Shown one piece after another: positions 50,001-62,198 of a stretch of DNA of 64,000 bases. The notes beneath the pieces were generated by a model. That model saw nothing but the letters and a program-made list of their open reading frames with translations, searched no databases and was not told where the DNA came from. A program made the position numbers and the translations under genes. Positions within the stretch are counted from its first letter, which is position 1; each line of letters begins with the position of its first letter. The stretch lies in NCBI GenBank assembly GCA_954871525.1, contig OX940864.1, positions 19,462,001 to 19,526,000 of the forward strand, given 5' to 3'. This stretch comes from Parietaria judaica. Its lineage: Eukaryota; Streptophyta; Magnoliopsida; Rosales; Urticaceae.

Positions 50001-52787
50001 CTAGGAGTTTCCGGAGCCAGGAATCCCGCCGCGTATGGAAACCGGGGGGAATCGGAGGAAGTTGTCGTTGAACGTATTTGGGTCGAGAAAAAGGACGATC
50101 ACGGAGATGTCGTCGTGGAAGTGGCGCCTCACTCCTTTGTCAATCTTCTTCAAGTCTGAGTACCGAAGCTCTCTCTTCTTTGCCGCTTCTTCCAGTGCAG
50201 CTTTCAAGAGCCTCCTCGCGATACCCTGCGACAAGAAACGAACGACCATTCACAACTCGGATATATATAGTTACTAAGTCACCAAAACACAGCACGAAGT
50301 TTGAAAACATTGAAACCGTTACACAAGAAATCTAACATTTAACTTATAAACTATCAGTGATGAACCGGTTTTTGGTTTTCCAGGACCCATAATCGAAAAC
50401 AATATTATTTGTCGGTCTTGAAATCGATTTTCCGTTTTATTTTTTAATTTTATATTCCTACATGATTGTGCCGAATCTTACATTGCGAGGATGATTGTTG
50501 ACGATGGTGACGGCCTCTTCGTTGGTGAGATGCTCCCAAAGGCCGTCGGAGGCGAAGATTATGAACTTGTCTTGTCGACTTAGTCTTTGTGCCGTTACCG
50601 CTGGCTCTGGATTTAAGATCGGCTTGAAGAACGGCTCTGGAAGTCTGAATTTAGGTAGAAGAGGCTCTCTGTTGAACTCTGTCCTTTTCAAATATGCATC
50701 GCCGATCGATCTCGAGATCTGAATAAATGAATTGGTAAGAAACTCTATCATCGATTAATCAAAACAAAAGAAAAGTGAGTTGTTCTAATCTACCCTTTTC
50801 TTTTTTGCACGGCCCTTTTCTAGCTTTACAGTACGACATATTTTATATTGATATTTTGGGAGCTCACTAGTGGGAAGCGGAGGCGCTCCACGCTATGGAC
50901 TTTTCGGCTTTAATTAACGGTTTAGGGATAATTAAACTTAGCCCTCACATATTTTCGGACACACTCTCTCTCCTTCAATGTAACAATATACTATTGTAGT
51001 TCAAAATAGTTTAATTTAGCTCTCTTGCTTCATGTTGGAGACATGAAAAACCAAACAAACAAAATACTTTGTCATGAAGATTTTACCTGAATAAGGCCTT
51101 TGACGCGCCATACTTTGTGCTTCAACACCACGATCTGCGGATCGTGAGGATGCATCGCCTTGAGCTCATCTCTGACCGACGGAATGCTCGCGTTGTGCTC
51201 CGACGATAATTGGACAGCTCTGATCTCGTGGGTCGCTCTCTCCTCCGTCCCTAAGACCGCCCTCGAGTCCCCAGCGTTGGCAACGTAGACCGTCCCGCTG
51301 CAGATTATTCCCACCAAGCAGCACGTTCCTGCTGAAGCAATCTGCGGTCTGCTGTGCCATTGTTTTGATACGAGAGATAGAAAGCTCTCTTCTGTCGCCA
51401 AGAAAGCTTTTTTTATTACTCTTTCCGACATTGCCTGATTCTCCGACGCAATTCCTGAAAATTAAACCAAATAAGCCGGTTCATGGATTTGAGAATGTGT
51501 TCATATTTAAGTGTCAAAATTATAACACAGTTGATAAGCTAAGAAAGTAAAAAAAAAACAACACAATCTCGGCCTGTGTATCTCTCATGAAATCATTGAC
51601 AAAAAATACTAATTATAGACGAAAAGATCATATACAACAATGAGTTGCAGAATGCTCATTTCACACAGTTGCTTAAGTTAGTAGCTCATTTGTGTAACTT
51701 TGCAAGCTCGGCAGCTAATATCGCCCAAGAAACTATAACTTTCCAACCCACCAAATTCAACAAAACCGACCGCAGAGACAGAAAACAAACTCTTGAGAGA
51801 TTGGAGAATAGAATGGTTGAGTAAAATGTGTTTAAGATAAGGAATTTATATGTTCTCCTCATAAAGTCCTTGACAAAAAAGAAAAAAAAAAAGATGAATT
51901 ATACACAGGAAAGAAAGATCAGATTATCAATGAGTTGCCTTTTCAAGCTTAACACCATTAAACTACCCAATCTGCTAAATCGAAAACAAAAAGAAAAAAT
52001 CGATTGCACCGAAAGAAACACTCTTGAGATTCGAGAAAAGATTAGCCGAGAAAAATGTGTTGAAGACAATGTGGTAAAAATCAGAACTTTTTTAAGCTTC
52101 AAATAGCAAGTATGTGCTCTTAGTTTTCTTCACGAGCTTGGTTATGCAGTTTCTCATGAGTAAACTATACACAGAAGGATCACATTACCAATCAGTTGCT
52201 CATTTCGCAGAGATCTTTGCAAGCTAAACCCTATTAAACTAGCTAATCTCCCAAATTGAACTAAACTCTATCGTCGAAAAAGAAACACTCTCGGGATTCG
52301 CAAAAAGATTGGCCGAGAAAAACGTGTCCATAATAAGAACTTCTCAAGCTTCAAATAGCAAGAAAGTAGTCTTAGTTTCCTGAAATTGTCTCCAGCAAAC
52401 AATCCCATTTCCAGTTTCCTACGCATTTCTCATGAAACCATCCGCTAATTCACACAGAAAGATCACATTTCAAGCTCAAATTGAAGTAAACTAGAGAGGC
52501 ATACTCTTGAGATTGGAGAAGAGAGTGTCGTTGACGAATCGGGAAGCTTCGGGGCCGCCATGGCCGTCGTAGACCCCGACGAAAGTCCCGTTGGGGACGG
52601 AGCCGTCGGAGCTCAACGGCCCCGATTCGAGCTGGCTCTGGTCCTCCAGCACGGCGTTGGCCTGGATCACGGCCATGGAGAAGGCGCCGTAGGCGTGGTT
52701 GCCCAGATCCTTGAACCACATGAGGCCATCGAACCTCCCGTTGGATTCGTCCCCTTCCACGGAAGGTTTCCAACAGGGTTTAACCAT
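50001..52787 (-). CDS. Clade-D type 2C protein phosphatase
   Basis: Mg/Mn-dependent Ser/Thr phosphatase. Clade-D members dephosphorylate plasma-membrane H+-ATPases and are checked by SAUR proteins; that role is family knowledge, not shown here. Minus-strand exons: 52787-52505, 51454-51087, 50718-50482, 50225-50001 (370 aa, frame closes, GT-AG throughout). The start [13 protein letters not shown] is typical of the clade. Metal and phosphate motifs: YDGHGG with Asp74, SQLESGPL upstream, [12 protein letters not shown] in exon 2, FASDGLWEH with Asp275, and [10 protein letters not shown] with Asp334/335, so all catalytic residues are present. The 1-kb first intron is AT-rich. The C-terminus after about residue 350 is less conserved. 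Confidence 0.95.
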
Positions 52788-53505
52788 GCCGCTCCTGTGT
52801 GTGTGGTGTGGTGTGGTGTGGTGTGGCCAAGCGGCGAGGGGGGGCTATAAATGGGCGCGTGGCGTGCACCGCCACGGACAAAGGGGCATGGGGCGGAGAA
52901 TATGGGAAGAGGAGGAGGCGATAGTGGTGAATCTGATCTTGGGGGAAGCAGACAGAGACAGAGACAGAGCTAGCTGGAGAGTAGGAGCAGAGAGATCGGT
53001 CGGAGAAGAGGCTGTCAGATGAGATCTAGGATCGGAGAGAGAGAGAGAAGGTCTGTATTTATGGAGGAGAGAGTGAATTTCGTGAGGCTTTCTTCTTCTG
53101 AGTTCTTCTGACCTCCATGGATGGATTGGGATTGGGATTGGGATTGGGATTTGGGAGTTTGAGTTTGAGCTGGGTTGTTGTTAATTAACTCATTAATTAT
53201 CATCTTTAATCCCCAAAACCGTGTCCTAAACCTCTTCTTTTCTTTCCTCTCCCATTTTTCCATCACTTTTTCCAAGCCTAACCTTCTTCTTTTTTTCTTT
53301 TTCTTTTTTTCTTTTTTGAAAACCACTCTTTTTTTTATAATTAATAAATCGATAGTCTAAGGTAAACCGAAGATTTATTTGCTAACTTTTTTTTTTTTTT
53401 AGATTTATTTCTCGCTGAACTTATTTCGCTAACTTAAACCGAAGATTTATAGTAAATTATATTTCGCTAACTTAAACCGGAGATTTATTTCGCTAACTTA
53501 AACCA
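52788..53505 (-). promoter_or_regulatory. 5' leader and promoter region of the phosphatase gene
   Basis: Repetitive leader: GTGTG-type repeats at about 52797-52825 directly before the ATG, a GA tract at about 53035-53049, and four tandem GGGATT units at about 53127-53152. Further upstream is T-rich spacer with three short repeats of TTTCGCTAACTTAAACC near 53426-53503. Confidence 0.45.
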
Positions 53506-53514
53506 TACTTTTTA

Positions 53515-54468
53515 GGGTAAACTGCGGCTAATGTACCCAATGTTTGATTTTTTGCGGATTATATACCCAATATTTATTTTTGGCGTGGATCCGTTAGATA
53601 TTTTTGGGTTTTCCGTCAGTTGACCGTTAAAGAGTTATATGTACACTTTTCGTATTTTTGACATAACTCACTCATTTTTTGTCCAAATTTTATGCATGAC
53701 CTATGGTTGGAAAGATAAGAGATAGATCTACAACTTTAATGTTTTAAGTTTTGTAAAATCAGTTTTAAAAAAATACGAAATTTCAAGTACAACGTAAAAC
53801 TGGACATTAGTTTAATGCAAAATATTTGTTTCGAGCAAATTTTAATATACTTAATGACTTTTTATGATGAAACGTAAAAGCAAAAAGTTGTAGATAAATG
53901 TTTTATCTTTCCAACGGGTGTTTATTTATAAATTTTGGATAAAAAACGAGTGAGTTATGCCAAAAATATGAAATATTATTTCACATCACATCTTTTATAT
54001 TTTTGGCATAACTCACTCATTTTTTGTCAAACATTTATAAATAAACACCCGTTGGAAAGATAAAACATTTATCTACAAATTTTTTCTTTTACGTTTCATC
54101 ATAAAAAGTCATTAAGTATATTAAAATTTGCTCGAAACAAATATTTTGCATTAAACTAATGTCCAGTTTTACGTTGTACTTGAAATTTCGTATTTTTTTA
54201 AAACTGATTTTACAAAACTTAAAACATTAAAGTTGTAGATCTATCTCTTATCTTTCGAATCATAGGTCATGCATAAAATTTGGACAAAAAATGAGTGAGT
54301 TATGTCAAAAATACGAAAAGTGTACATATAACTCTCTAACGGTCAACCGACGGAAAACCCAAAAATATCTAACGGATCAAACATTGGGTACATTAGCCGC
54401 CAAAAATAAACATTGGGTATATAATCCGCAGAAAATCAAACATTGGGTACATTAGCCGCAGTTTACCC
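53515..54468. mobile_element. Foldback MULE-type element, copy 2
   Basis: 954-bp inverted repeat of the same family as the element at 3330-4320. It begins GGGTAAACTGCGGC and ends GCCGCAGTTTACCC, with arms of about 460 bp meeting near 53975. A perfect 9-bp TSD TACTTTTTA lies at 53506-53514 and 54469-54477. One terminal repeat unit is partly deleted in the left arm but kept in the right arm. Non-coding. Confidence 0.88.
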
Positions 54469-54477
54469 TACTTTTTA

Positions 54478-56014
54478 TCTACTAGTTGATGTTTTTTTTT
54501 CTCACTTTCTGCTAATATTTTTGTTCCGAATCGAGATCGTGCAAAAGTATAATTTAATATAAATTATTAATTTTGTTTTTCGAAATTTGGGTATATTATA
54601 TTTTGTTTCGTGAATTTTAACTTTTAACAACGATTCTCTATGCTGGTGTATTTTTCGCTATTGTAAATTGGGTTTGTCCTTAGTCAAGTCCATGAAAGTT
54701 CCCCGAATAGTTTGTTTTCGGTAATGAGTCGGTAATGCCCATAAAATTTGTTTGTTAGTGTTGTTTGTCTCTTAACTGTTAATTTTTTTTTTACAACACT
54801 ACTAGTTATCGAGTTATCTCTACCAACGTAAATTGGTATGGTGGTTCTTGTGTCGTAAGAGATGAAAAAACTTAAAGATACTTCGTAATCTTAGAAACTA
54901 GTGGAATAAACATCTTTTTTGTCCGAACTACTATGAATTTTCTGAGTTTATTTGTAATATAAATCACCTGCATTAATCCTCTCTATGAAATTGACTAGAA
55001 AATTGTTCAAAAATCCTTTTACGAACAAGGTATCATACGTGCATTAAAAATAAATAAAATAAACAATCAAATAATCATCCAAATAGATCAAAATACTAGA
55101 TTATAAAGTGCAAAACAATTATTTTGATACTTATGATAAATCTCACCAAGTTATAGAAAAATAACTTTTGGATGATAATCCTCGAAAATCCATCTATAAT
55201 TCTTAAAAACAGCAACCGATTTATCGGCGAAAATGACATTTTAAACCTAGATACGTAAAATCATGCATAAATAATAAAATTATAGATAAATCTTATCATT
55301 GTGTGTTACTTTTTATAAGTATAGATGCCAACTACACCGACATGTAAAGCTCAAGGGCATGAACGGCAATTACGCTCTAGTATTTATTCCCACTCTCCAA
55401 AGTCCACAACAACTTAAGAATACATAAATTTATTGTCACGCTCACAAAAATGCAATAAAACACAAAAATGTACAACTATATCTGATTTTTTTTCTGAAGC
55501 AATAAATAAGTGCAAACCAATTGGAACAAAGTGTGAAGTTGGCAATGAGTTGGAAGCTCAGCATTTGACACTATCCAAACACCCATGCCATGCCATTACT
55601 TCCCTTTCTCTTTTCTCAAATAACAATCAATTTTATTTTTATTTTTTATTTTATTCTTTCTTCTCAGAAATTAATCTCCGAAAAGGCCATTCGTGCTGCT
55701 ACAAATAGGATAAGAGACCCACCAAAGATTATTAAAAATAAAAAATAATAGTGCATTGCATTGTACCATTTTTTTCAATTTACCACGTTCTTGTTTTTTC
55801 CACAAAAACCATATATAGATGGAAAAACGGTATGAGGTAAAATATAGTATTAGGGTTGAGAAAAATGTATACATATATAGATCATAGGCTATAAATAATA
55901 TATATATATATAGTTACATGGTATTTCAAGTTTAATGTGTTTGTTGTTGTTATATACTGAGTGGGTTTTGTCTGAGTTAGTGTGTGAGTGTGCACAAATG
56001 ATCATATATATATA
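54478..56014. other. Intergenic, no gene seen
   Basis: AT-rich spacer between the foldback element and the Copia LTR. No recognisable feature beyond short A/T runs. Confidence 0.6.
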
Positions 56015-56504
56015 TGTTGGGTATCCTTCCTATTTGGAGGCCCAACAATGTGGGTTATTTTTGACCCATTGATTCATGTACCCGGTCCATGAAGCCTAGG
56101 TCATAAATGACTTAGATGAGATGAAGAAATAGAGGTGTGAAGGAGAGAGACAAAACAAGAGAAAGAGAGAAAGAGAGCAAATTCGCGGTTTCCGCCCAGT
56201 TTCGTCGACCCTGAGGAAAATCGTCATTGCGCACTCGTTCACCGATGGATCGCCGTGATTTTTGGACAGAGCGTTCCTAAGACATAGAGGTACGTTCTGA
56301 ACGGTGGAGATGTGGTTTGAATGTTTCTAGGTTGGTCTGAAGAGTGGAAACCAGAGGCTGTTTTGTGAGAACGTTTTTCACAAATTCTTCTCTTGCTTGT
56401 TTGTTGTAATCCGAGATTGGTGTTCGATCTTGATGATGATGATGTATGCCTCTAGTTTTATCTAGGGAAGAATTCATTTGTATCTCACTCTTGATTATAG
56501 TGGA

Positions 56505-57177
56505 TGTTGGGATTGTGAAGCCCATGTTAAAGGCCCGATAAGCCCAAACGACAAGATATTGAAGAAACGACGCATTTCCGAGGAAATGACGTGTCGTATG
56601 TAAGTTAAAGCTCAGCCTCATTTCCAGCCCTTGATCAAAAATCGTATGGCTGTGATTGAAAGCCAAAAAGAAGATCCTTCTCCTTCAAGAAGAGAACTCG
56701 ACAGAGAGTGAGAATGGAATTAGGATTGGGTTCCTCTGTAAGCTAGGGTTCTTGGGTTGGAGAGAGAAGATCATGAGATTAGAGTCTTAGGGTTCTTCTT
56801 CTTCGTCTCTGTAAGTCGCTCTCATGAAGGGTCATAAGCTCGTGTGCATGTAGACTGGGTTTGAGTCTTGTATTTGTCTCCGTTGAAGCTCGGTTGTGAG
56901 CGAGAGAGAGGTTGTACAAAATAGCTTAGGGTTTGAGAGTGAATCTTTGTAAGAGAGCATGAGGGTGTAATCGGCGATGATATCTAGTGCAATCGTTCCG
57001 GGAATTTTGCCGGAGCAAGGAGTGGACGTACGTCGGAGATCACGATTCGATCTCCGGCCGAACCACTCTCCAAATGGTGTGTTCTTTCCGCTTTACATTT
57101 AATTTCAGTTTCGTCTATATGATTGATTCGTAATCGGGTGATAATCTTTGTGCAAGAATCGATGGGAATTCACAACA
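56505..57177 (+). repeat. 5' LTR of the nested element
   Basis: 673 bp, TGTTGGGATTG...CACAACA. Followed by the primer-binding site. Confidence 0.93.
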
Positions 57178-57178
57178 G

Positions 57179-57190
57179 TGGTATCAGAGC
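57179..57190 (+). promoter_or_regulatory. Primer-binding site of the nested element
   Basis: TGGTATCAGAGC, complementary to the 3' end of initiator methionine tRNA, one base after the LTR. Confidence 0.9.
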
Positions 57191-60100
57191 TCTTGGTTGA
57201 GCGGTTCCCGGCGAGGCTCGGCGACTACGGTGAGGCTTCAGGCAAAGAATTTCTGATTTGCGGCCCGTGACGATGTCGATGAAACTGACCTCCGATTTTG
57301 GGGAAAACCGGTTCTTGCTCGTGACTTTGATTTGGGGACAAAAGCAATTCCCGGGTACAATCTTTCTATTCACTTACTTTAAGTATGTTGATTTCTTGTA
57401 TTCTGGATTTGTCTCCATGATGTCGTGATTATGAAGTTATATAGACTAATGCGATGACATATTTTTCTTGAATCTCTCTCTGAATTTGTTCTTTACCATT
57501 TTAAAATATTATTTCTACCACGATTGTCACGGCACTATGTGTATTGAATCTGAAATTAGTTTCGGATTCTTGGACTCTGAATATTAGGATATTTTTGTCA
57601 TAAGAGTTAATGATCCCTGTTTTGCGATTCCTTAGTTTGTTTTCATCTCATTGAATGTTTCATTCTTTGATTAATGGCAATTTAATGTTGTCATGTATGC
57701 TACTATCAAGTTTATCGCATGCTATGAAATATATGTTTGATCGATCGCAAATTTTTATGATGTCTGAGGTCCTTAATTGACTAGTTTTGGTCCTGATTAT
57801 GCCTATGTCCATTTTCAGTTTTAGCAATGGATTATCATTTTTGAATCTTCTTGTAAATCTATATATCTATACATGACTGTGTCTTGATGCTCATAAAATT
57901 AGATACATGTTGTTATATGCAATATCTTAGCCTTTTTCCTATTATCATCAGATTGTTTTTTTTTAATTGATTTTTTGAGGCATGATGTTATTATTTTAAA
58001 AGCCTTAATTATTTGAACCTTTGGTTAAAATGATTAATCTCATGCCTTGATAAAAGCCATTTTGGGTGATATGTGATTCAAATTTTGTATTTTTGAATGA
58101 GTTGGCTATAGATATTGCATATTGTAAACTGATATAGATATTGAGGTTTACTGGTTTGTCATGATTCAAATGGTGGTTGATAATCTTAGTACCGTGGTTT
58201 AAGGTGGTAGAAGTAAATTGAAATATTTTGTTTGTTGTTTGCCTAAGTATGTGGGCTAAAAGGTTAAGACAAAATTATTTCTATTTCCTGTTTTTTACAT
58301 GTTTAAATTCTGCCTAATCGATTGTAAATGATCGGCTGATATTTCATTTTTGAAACTGGTGTTATTGTATTGTTCTTGTGATCAGAAACTATCAAAACTT
58401 GTGCTTATGTTTTCTAGAAAACTAGTATCTTTTCACTGCCATTTTGAACTTAGAGCCATTTTGGCTATTTACCGATTTTGGCAGAAGCATGTATTGTTAT
58501 GCGCTGATAAATGAGAAACCCTATCTTTAATGAGTTTGAAAAGTTTTTGAATTATTTTATATGATATTTCAGACTGATTATTTTAGAGATAGTAAAAAAC
58601 TGATATTTCTCATTTTTCTATTTAGCCTTTGTGAATCATGTATTTTGATTCTGATTATGCATGTTAACTTGTTTTTTATCCTATTGTTTGCTCGGTATAA
58701 ATTGGTACGTGAAGGACAAAAATTTCATTTATTGAGGCTATTGGAAACTAATACTTTTTAACTTCTTTTTGATCTCCGAATAACAAGTGTGAGTCTTATC
58801 AACTTATAACTTTTATATTTTGTTTTCGGGTATCTTGATTTTTCCTATTTTTGCCTCTGTTGAATAATCTGAAATTTTCTCTTGAGTGATATGTTACTCG
58901 ATTTTCCGTACTAATAATTTGTATAAGTGATGAGGATTGAAACTGGTTCAAGTTTTTGCATATGTGATATTTTTTTAAATATATGGCTGATTGGATTAGT
59001 TGTGAGAATTATCTGTTTTTGTGATTAGATGAATTCCTATGTTGACATTATTGCTTTAAAGTTATGATCATGGTTTCTCTTATTTTCTTATTCATTGGTG
59101 TTATAGAATAAGATGTGTTTATAGGATATGATCTGATAGCAATTTTTGTCTTAGAATTTCTGCTTTTCTCATGTGCATGAAAATGGTAAAAGATGGTGAA
59201 TTTTGCGGATGATAAAAAATTCAGAGAGAGAATAGTAAAAGAAAAGTTTTTCATATATGGATTTGTATTTTCATGAAAATGATTGTTTTGATAATGGAAT
59301 GTCAGAACATTATTTGAGTCTGTGTGTTTGATTAGATTCATTTAGATATCCTTTTGATGACCATATGATTATGGTTCAGTTGTTTCTCTCATTGGTATTC
59401 GCTCGGATATGTGTGTCTTAAATGACTTTAAACCGGTGTATTCGTATTATTGTATCTGGTAGTCGCGGTTTCTTCCAGGTATCCGTTTCCATGTAGAGTT
59501 CGGATTATTTACGATTGGGGTTTTTTGTTAGAAATCTGAGTTTGATAAGTGAGATAAATTGTTATGGATATAAATGTTTCTAGGTATCATAACATGTTTT
59601 TGTTAGCACATGTCTCTGATTGGTTTTTTTTTTTTTTTTTCATGGTACATATATGAGTTGTTTTTGAATTAAGTAAATCATGTTATGAAACTGAATGTGT
59701 ACCTGCTTGAATTTTTTTTTTTGAGGGTTAATTGATGTTCATGTATGTGATAGTACATGTATAGGCTTTGCTTGTTTCTATATTAAACTAATTCTACGAA
59801 CTTGTGAATAGTTGCATAATTTAGTTTTGATAAAGGGTAATATTTTTATAAAATCAGATTACTTGTAGTTTTTTGACATATGAAAATACTATTTTTCTGA
59901 TTTGGTTATTTTCCCTTTATCTGATATGTATTGAAACATATTGAGCATTGTAGAGAGTTGGGGAAAAATCATTTGATATGTGTTAAGCAGGTATTGCACT
60001 AAGGTGGGTTTTATGGGAAAGAGGGGGGCTAGAATAGATGCTTTCCCATTTAGATCGTCGAACCTAGAATGCAGAGAGATTAACCCGAGAATAGCCTGAG

Positions 60101-60239
60101 AGTAACCCGTAGGTACCTCGTTTGAGGTGGAGTCCGAGAATGATCTATGAGTAGTAGAGTATGAGTCGTGCATACCTGTCCAAGTAGAGATAGGTGGTGG
60201 TAGTGACCTGCGAGAGAAAACATCGAGATCCGGCCGGGT

Positions 60240-60425
60240 ATTATTGTGTTTGTAGGTCGGGATTATAACTAGGGAGAGTTAGATGTCTACCAGCTTGGGA
60301 ATTAACTAGCCAGGGTGAGCTAGAAATTCTAACTAAGGAGAGTTAGATGCTCTAACCAGGGAGAGTTAGGTGTTCTAACCATGGAGAGTTAGATGTTCTA
60401 ACCCGGGAGAGTTAGATGATTATAG
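60240..60425 (+). repeat. Short tandem repeats inside the nested element
   Basis: About five imperfect units of roughly 25 bp of the form CTAACCAGGGAGAGTTAGAT, with matching ends (CTAAC and GTTAG) so that each unit could pair with its neighbours. Confidence 0.75.
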
Positions 60426-61316
60426 TACCGAGCAGCCAGAGATATAGATGGGTATGTTAGAGGTGTGTTTACGCTTCCATCCCGGTAATCCTATGACGAC
60501 TTAGTGTATTCCTATGTGCTATAGGAGATACAGGTTTAGTTTCGGGTTCATGAGCCTAGTCTACTCGAAATAAGTCTTTGAATTAGTTTTGAGAACAACG
60601 TGGAAAGTTATTAGAAACCGGGGTTAGTGAGATGGACTATTAAGGTGCTTTTAGATATGGAAATAAGTTTTCAAGCCTAAGGATTATGAATTATTGTTGA
60701 AGTGCATTTGGTTGGGCCCGATCACTGCATTTATCTTTTATTGTGCTATGTCTTAGCTTATTCCTATTAGGTCTTATATAATTGAAATTCTGTGATGTCT
60801 AACTGCTACTTGCTGTGGTATATGGTTTGTGTTACTTGTATCTTTGAAGAGTATTAGTTCTTCTTGATTAGATTATGAGTAAACCATATTAGTTAGTTAT
60901 GATTAGTTCATTGGAATTCACTATGATTACCTCGTGACGGTTTTAGGCTTACTTTCGGTGTATCGTTGTTTGAAAATTCATGTATGACTTTATGATTGAT
61001 CGTTGGACTATGATTATTATATATGTGATCTATATAATATGATATATTTTATTTAAAAGATACTTGGTATGCTTGATCTTGTTGGGTTTGGTATCTAGAT
61101 TTTTGCAGGAGGATTTATACTTGCATGAGCCAACCAAGAGAAGGTAACTACCGGTTAGTATTTGATTTATTCGCAAGGATGGCGAAAACCTCGAAAAGAT
61201 TGCACTAGGAAATCGAACGCCTAAAGTAAGAAGATGTTGAGAGAGTATTCTTTAAGGTGGAGCTACGAAACTTGCCGAGGAGATGACGTTTGTAGAATGG
61301 ACTTCAAGGTGGAGAT

Positions 61317-61992
61317 TATTGGGATTGTGAAGCCCATGTTAAAGGCCCGATAAGCCCAAACGACAAGATATTGAAGAAACGACGCATTTCCGAGGAAATG
61401 ACGTGTCGTATGTAAATTAAAGCTCAGCCTCATTTCCAGCCCTTGATCAAAAATCGTATGGCTGTGATTGAAAGCCAAAAAGAAGATCCTTCTCCTTCAA
61501 GAAGAGAACTCGACAGAGAGTGAGAATGGAATTAAGATTCGGTTCCTCTGTAAGCTAGGGTTCTTGGGTTGGAGAGAGAAGATCATGAGATTAGAGTCTT
61601 AGGGTTCTTCTTATTCTTCGTCTCTGTAAGTCGCTCTCATGAAGGGTCATAAGCTCGTGTGCATGTAGACCGGGTTTGAGTCTTGTATTTGTCTCCGTTG
61701 AAGCTCGGTTGTGAGCGAGAGAGAGGTTGTACAAAATAGCTTAGGGTTTGAGAGTGAATCTTTGTAAGAGAGCATGAGGGTGTAATCGGCGATGATATCT
61801 AGTGCAATCGTTACGGGAATTTTGCCGGAGCAAGGAGTGGACGTACGTCGGAGATCACGATTCGATCTCCGGCCGAACCACTCTCCAAATGGTGTGTTCT
61901 TTCCGCTTTAAATTTAATTTCAGTTTCGTCTATATGATTGATTCGTAATCGGGTGATAATCTTTGTGCAAGAATCGATGGGAATTCACAACA
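61317..61992 (+). repeat. 3' LTR of the nested element
   Basis: 676 bp. Its second base is A where the 5' LTR has G (TATTGGG versus TGTTGGG), and it carries a 3-base insertion in a TTC-rich tract. Confidence 0.93.
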
Positions 61993-62164
61993 GTGGATTT
62001 TAAGCGGCCTACGGGTCCCGTGGTTTTTTACTCCGTTTTGGGGGTTTTTCCACGCTAAAATTGTCTCGTGTTCGTGGTTGTGTTTCGATTATTATCGCCT
62101 TCATATTTCAGCGGCTATTGGGAGATATTGAGATTCCGTTGCGTTGCGCTTTCTCCCAACAAAA

Positions 62165-62176
62165 TGGTATCAGAGC
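62165..62176 (+). promoter_or_regulatory. Primer-binding site of the outer Copia element
   Basis: TGGTATCAGAGC three bases after the end of the 5' LTR. Confidence 0.9.
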
Positions 62177-62198
62177 CGTGGTTTGATTTTGTGCGACT

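Larger units (their letters stand above)
56505..61992 (+). mobile_element. Non-autonomous LTR retrotransposon (LARD-like), nested
   Basis: Complete 5488-bp element: LTR 56505-57177, internal region 57178-61316, LTR 61317-61992, and a perfect 5-bp TSD GTGGA (56500-56504 and 61993-61997). The primer site TGGTATCAGAGC is at 57179-57190, and the polypurine tract CAAGGTGGAGAT at 61305-61316 abuts the 3' LTR. The 4.1-kb interior has no frame above about 100 codons and no gag or pol motif, so it must be mobilised in trans, presumably by a Copia element. By eye the LTRs differ at about seven bases plus one 3-base indel in 673, indicating a recent insertion. It sits inside the LTR of another Copia element. 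Confidence 0.93.

Noticed and set aside
56277..56666. 129-codon minus-strand frame, repeated at 61263-61478
   Set aside because: The two agree only because they lie in the two LTRs of the nested element.
59048..60173. 94- and 97-codon minus-strand frames inside the nested element
   Set aside because: They do not resemble gag or pol, are on the wrong strand, and are of the length expected by chance in 4 kb.
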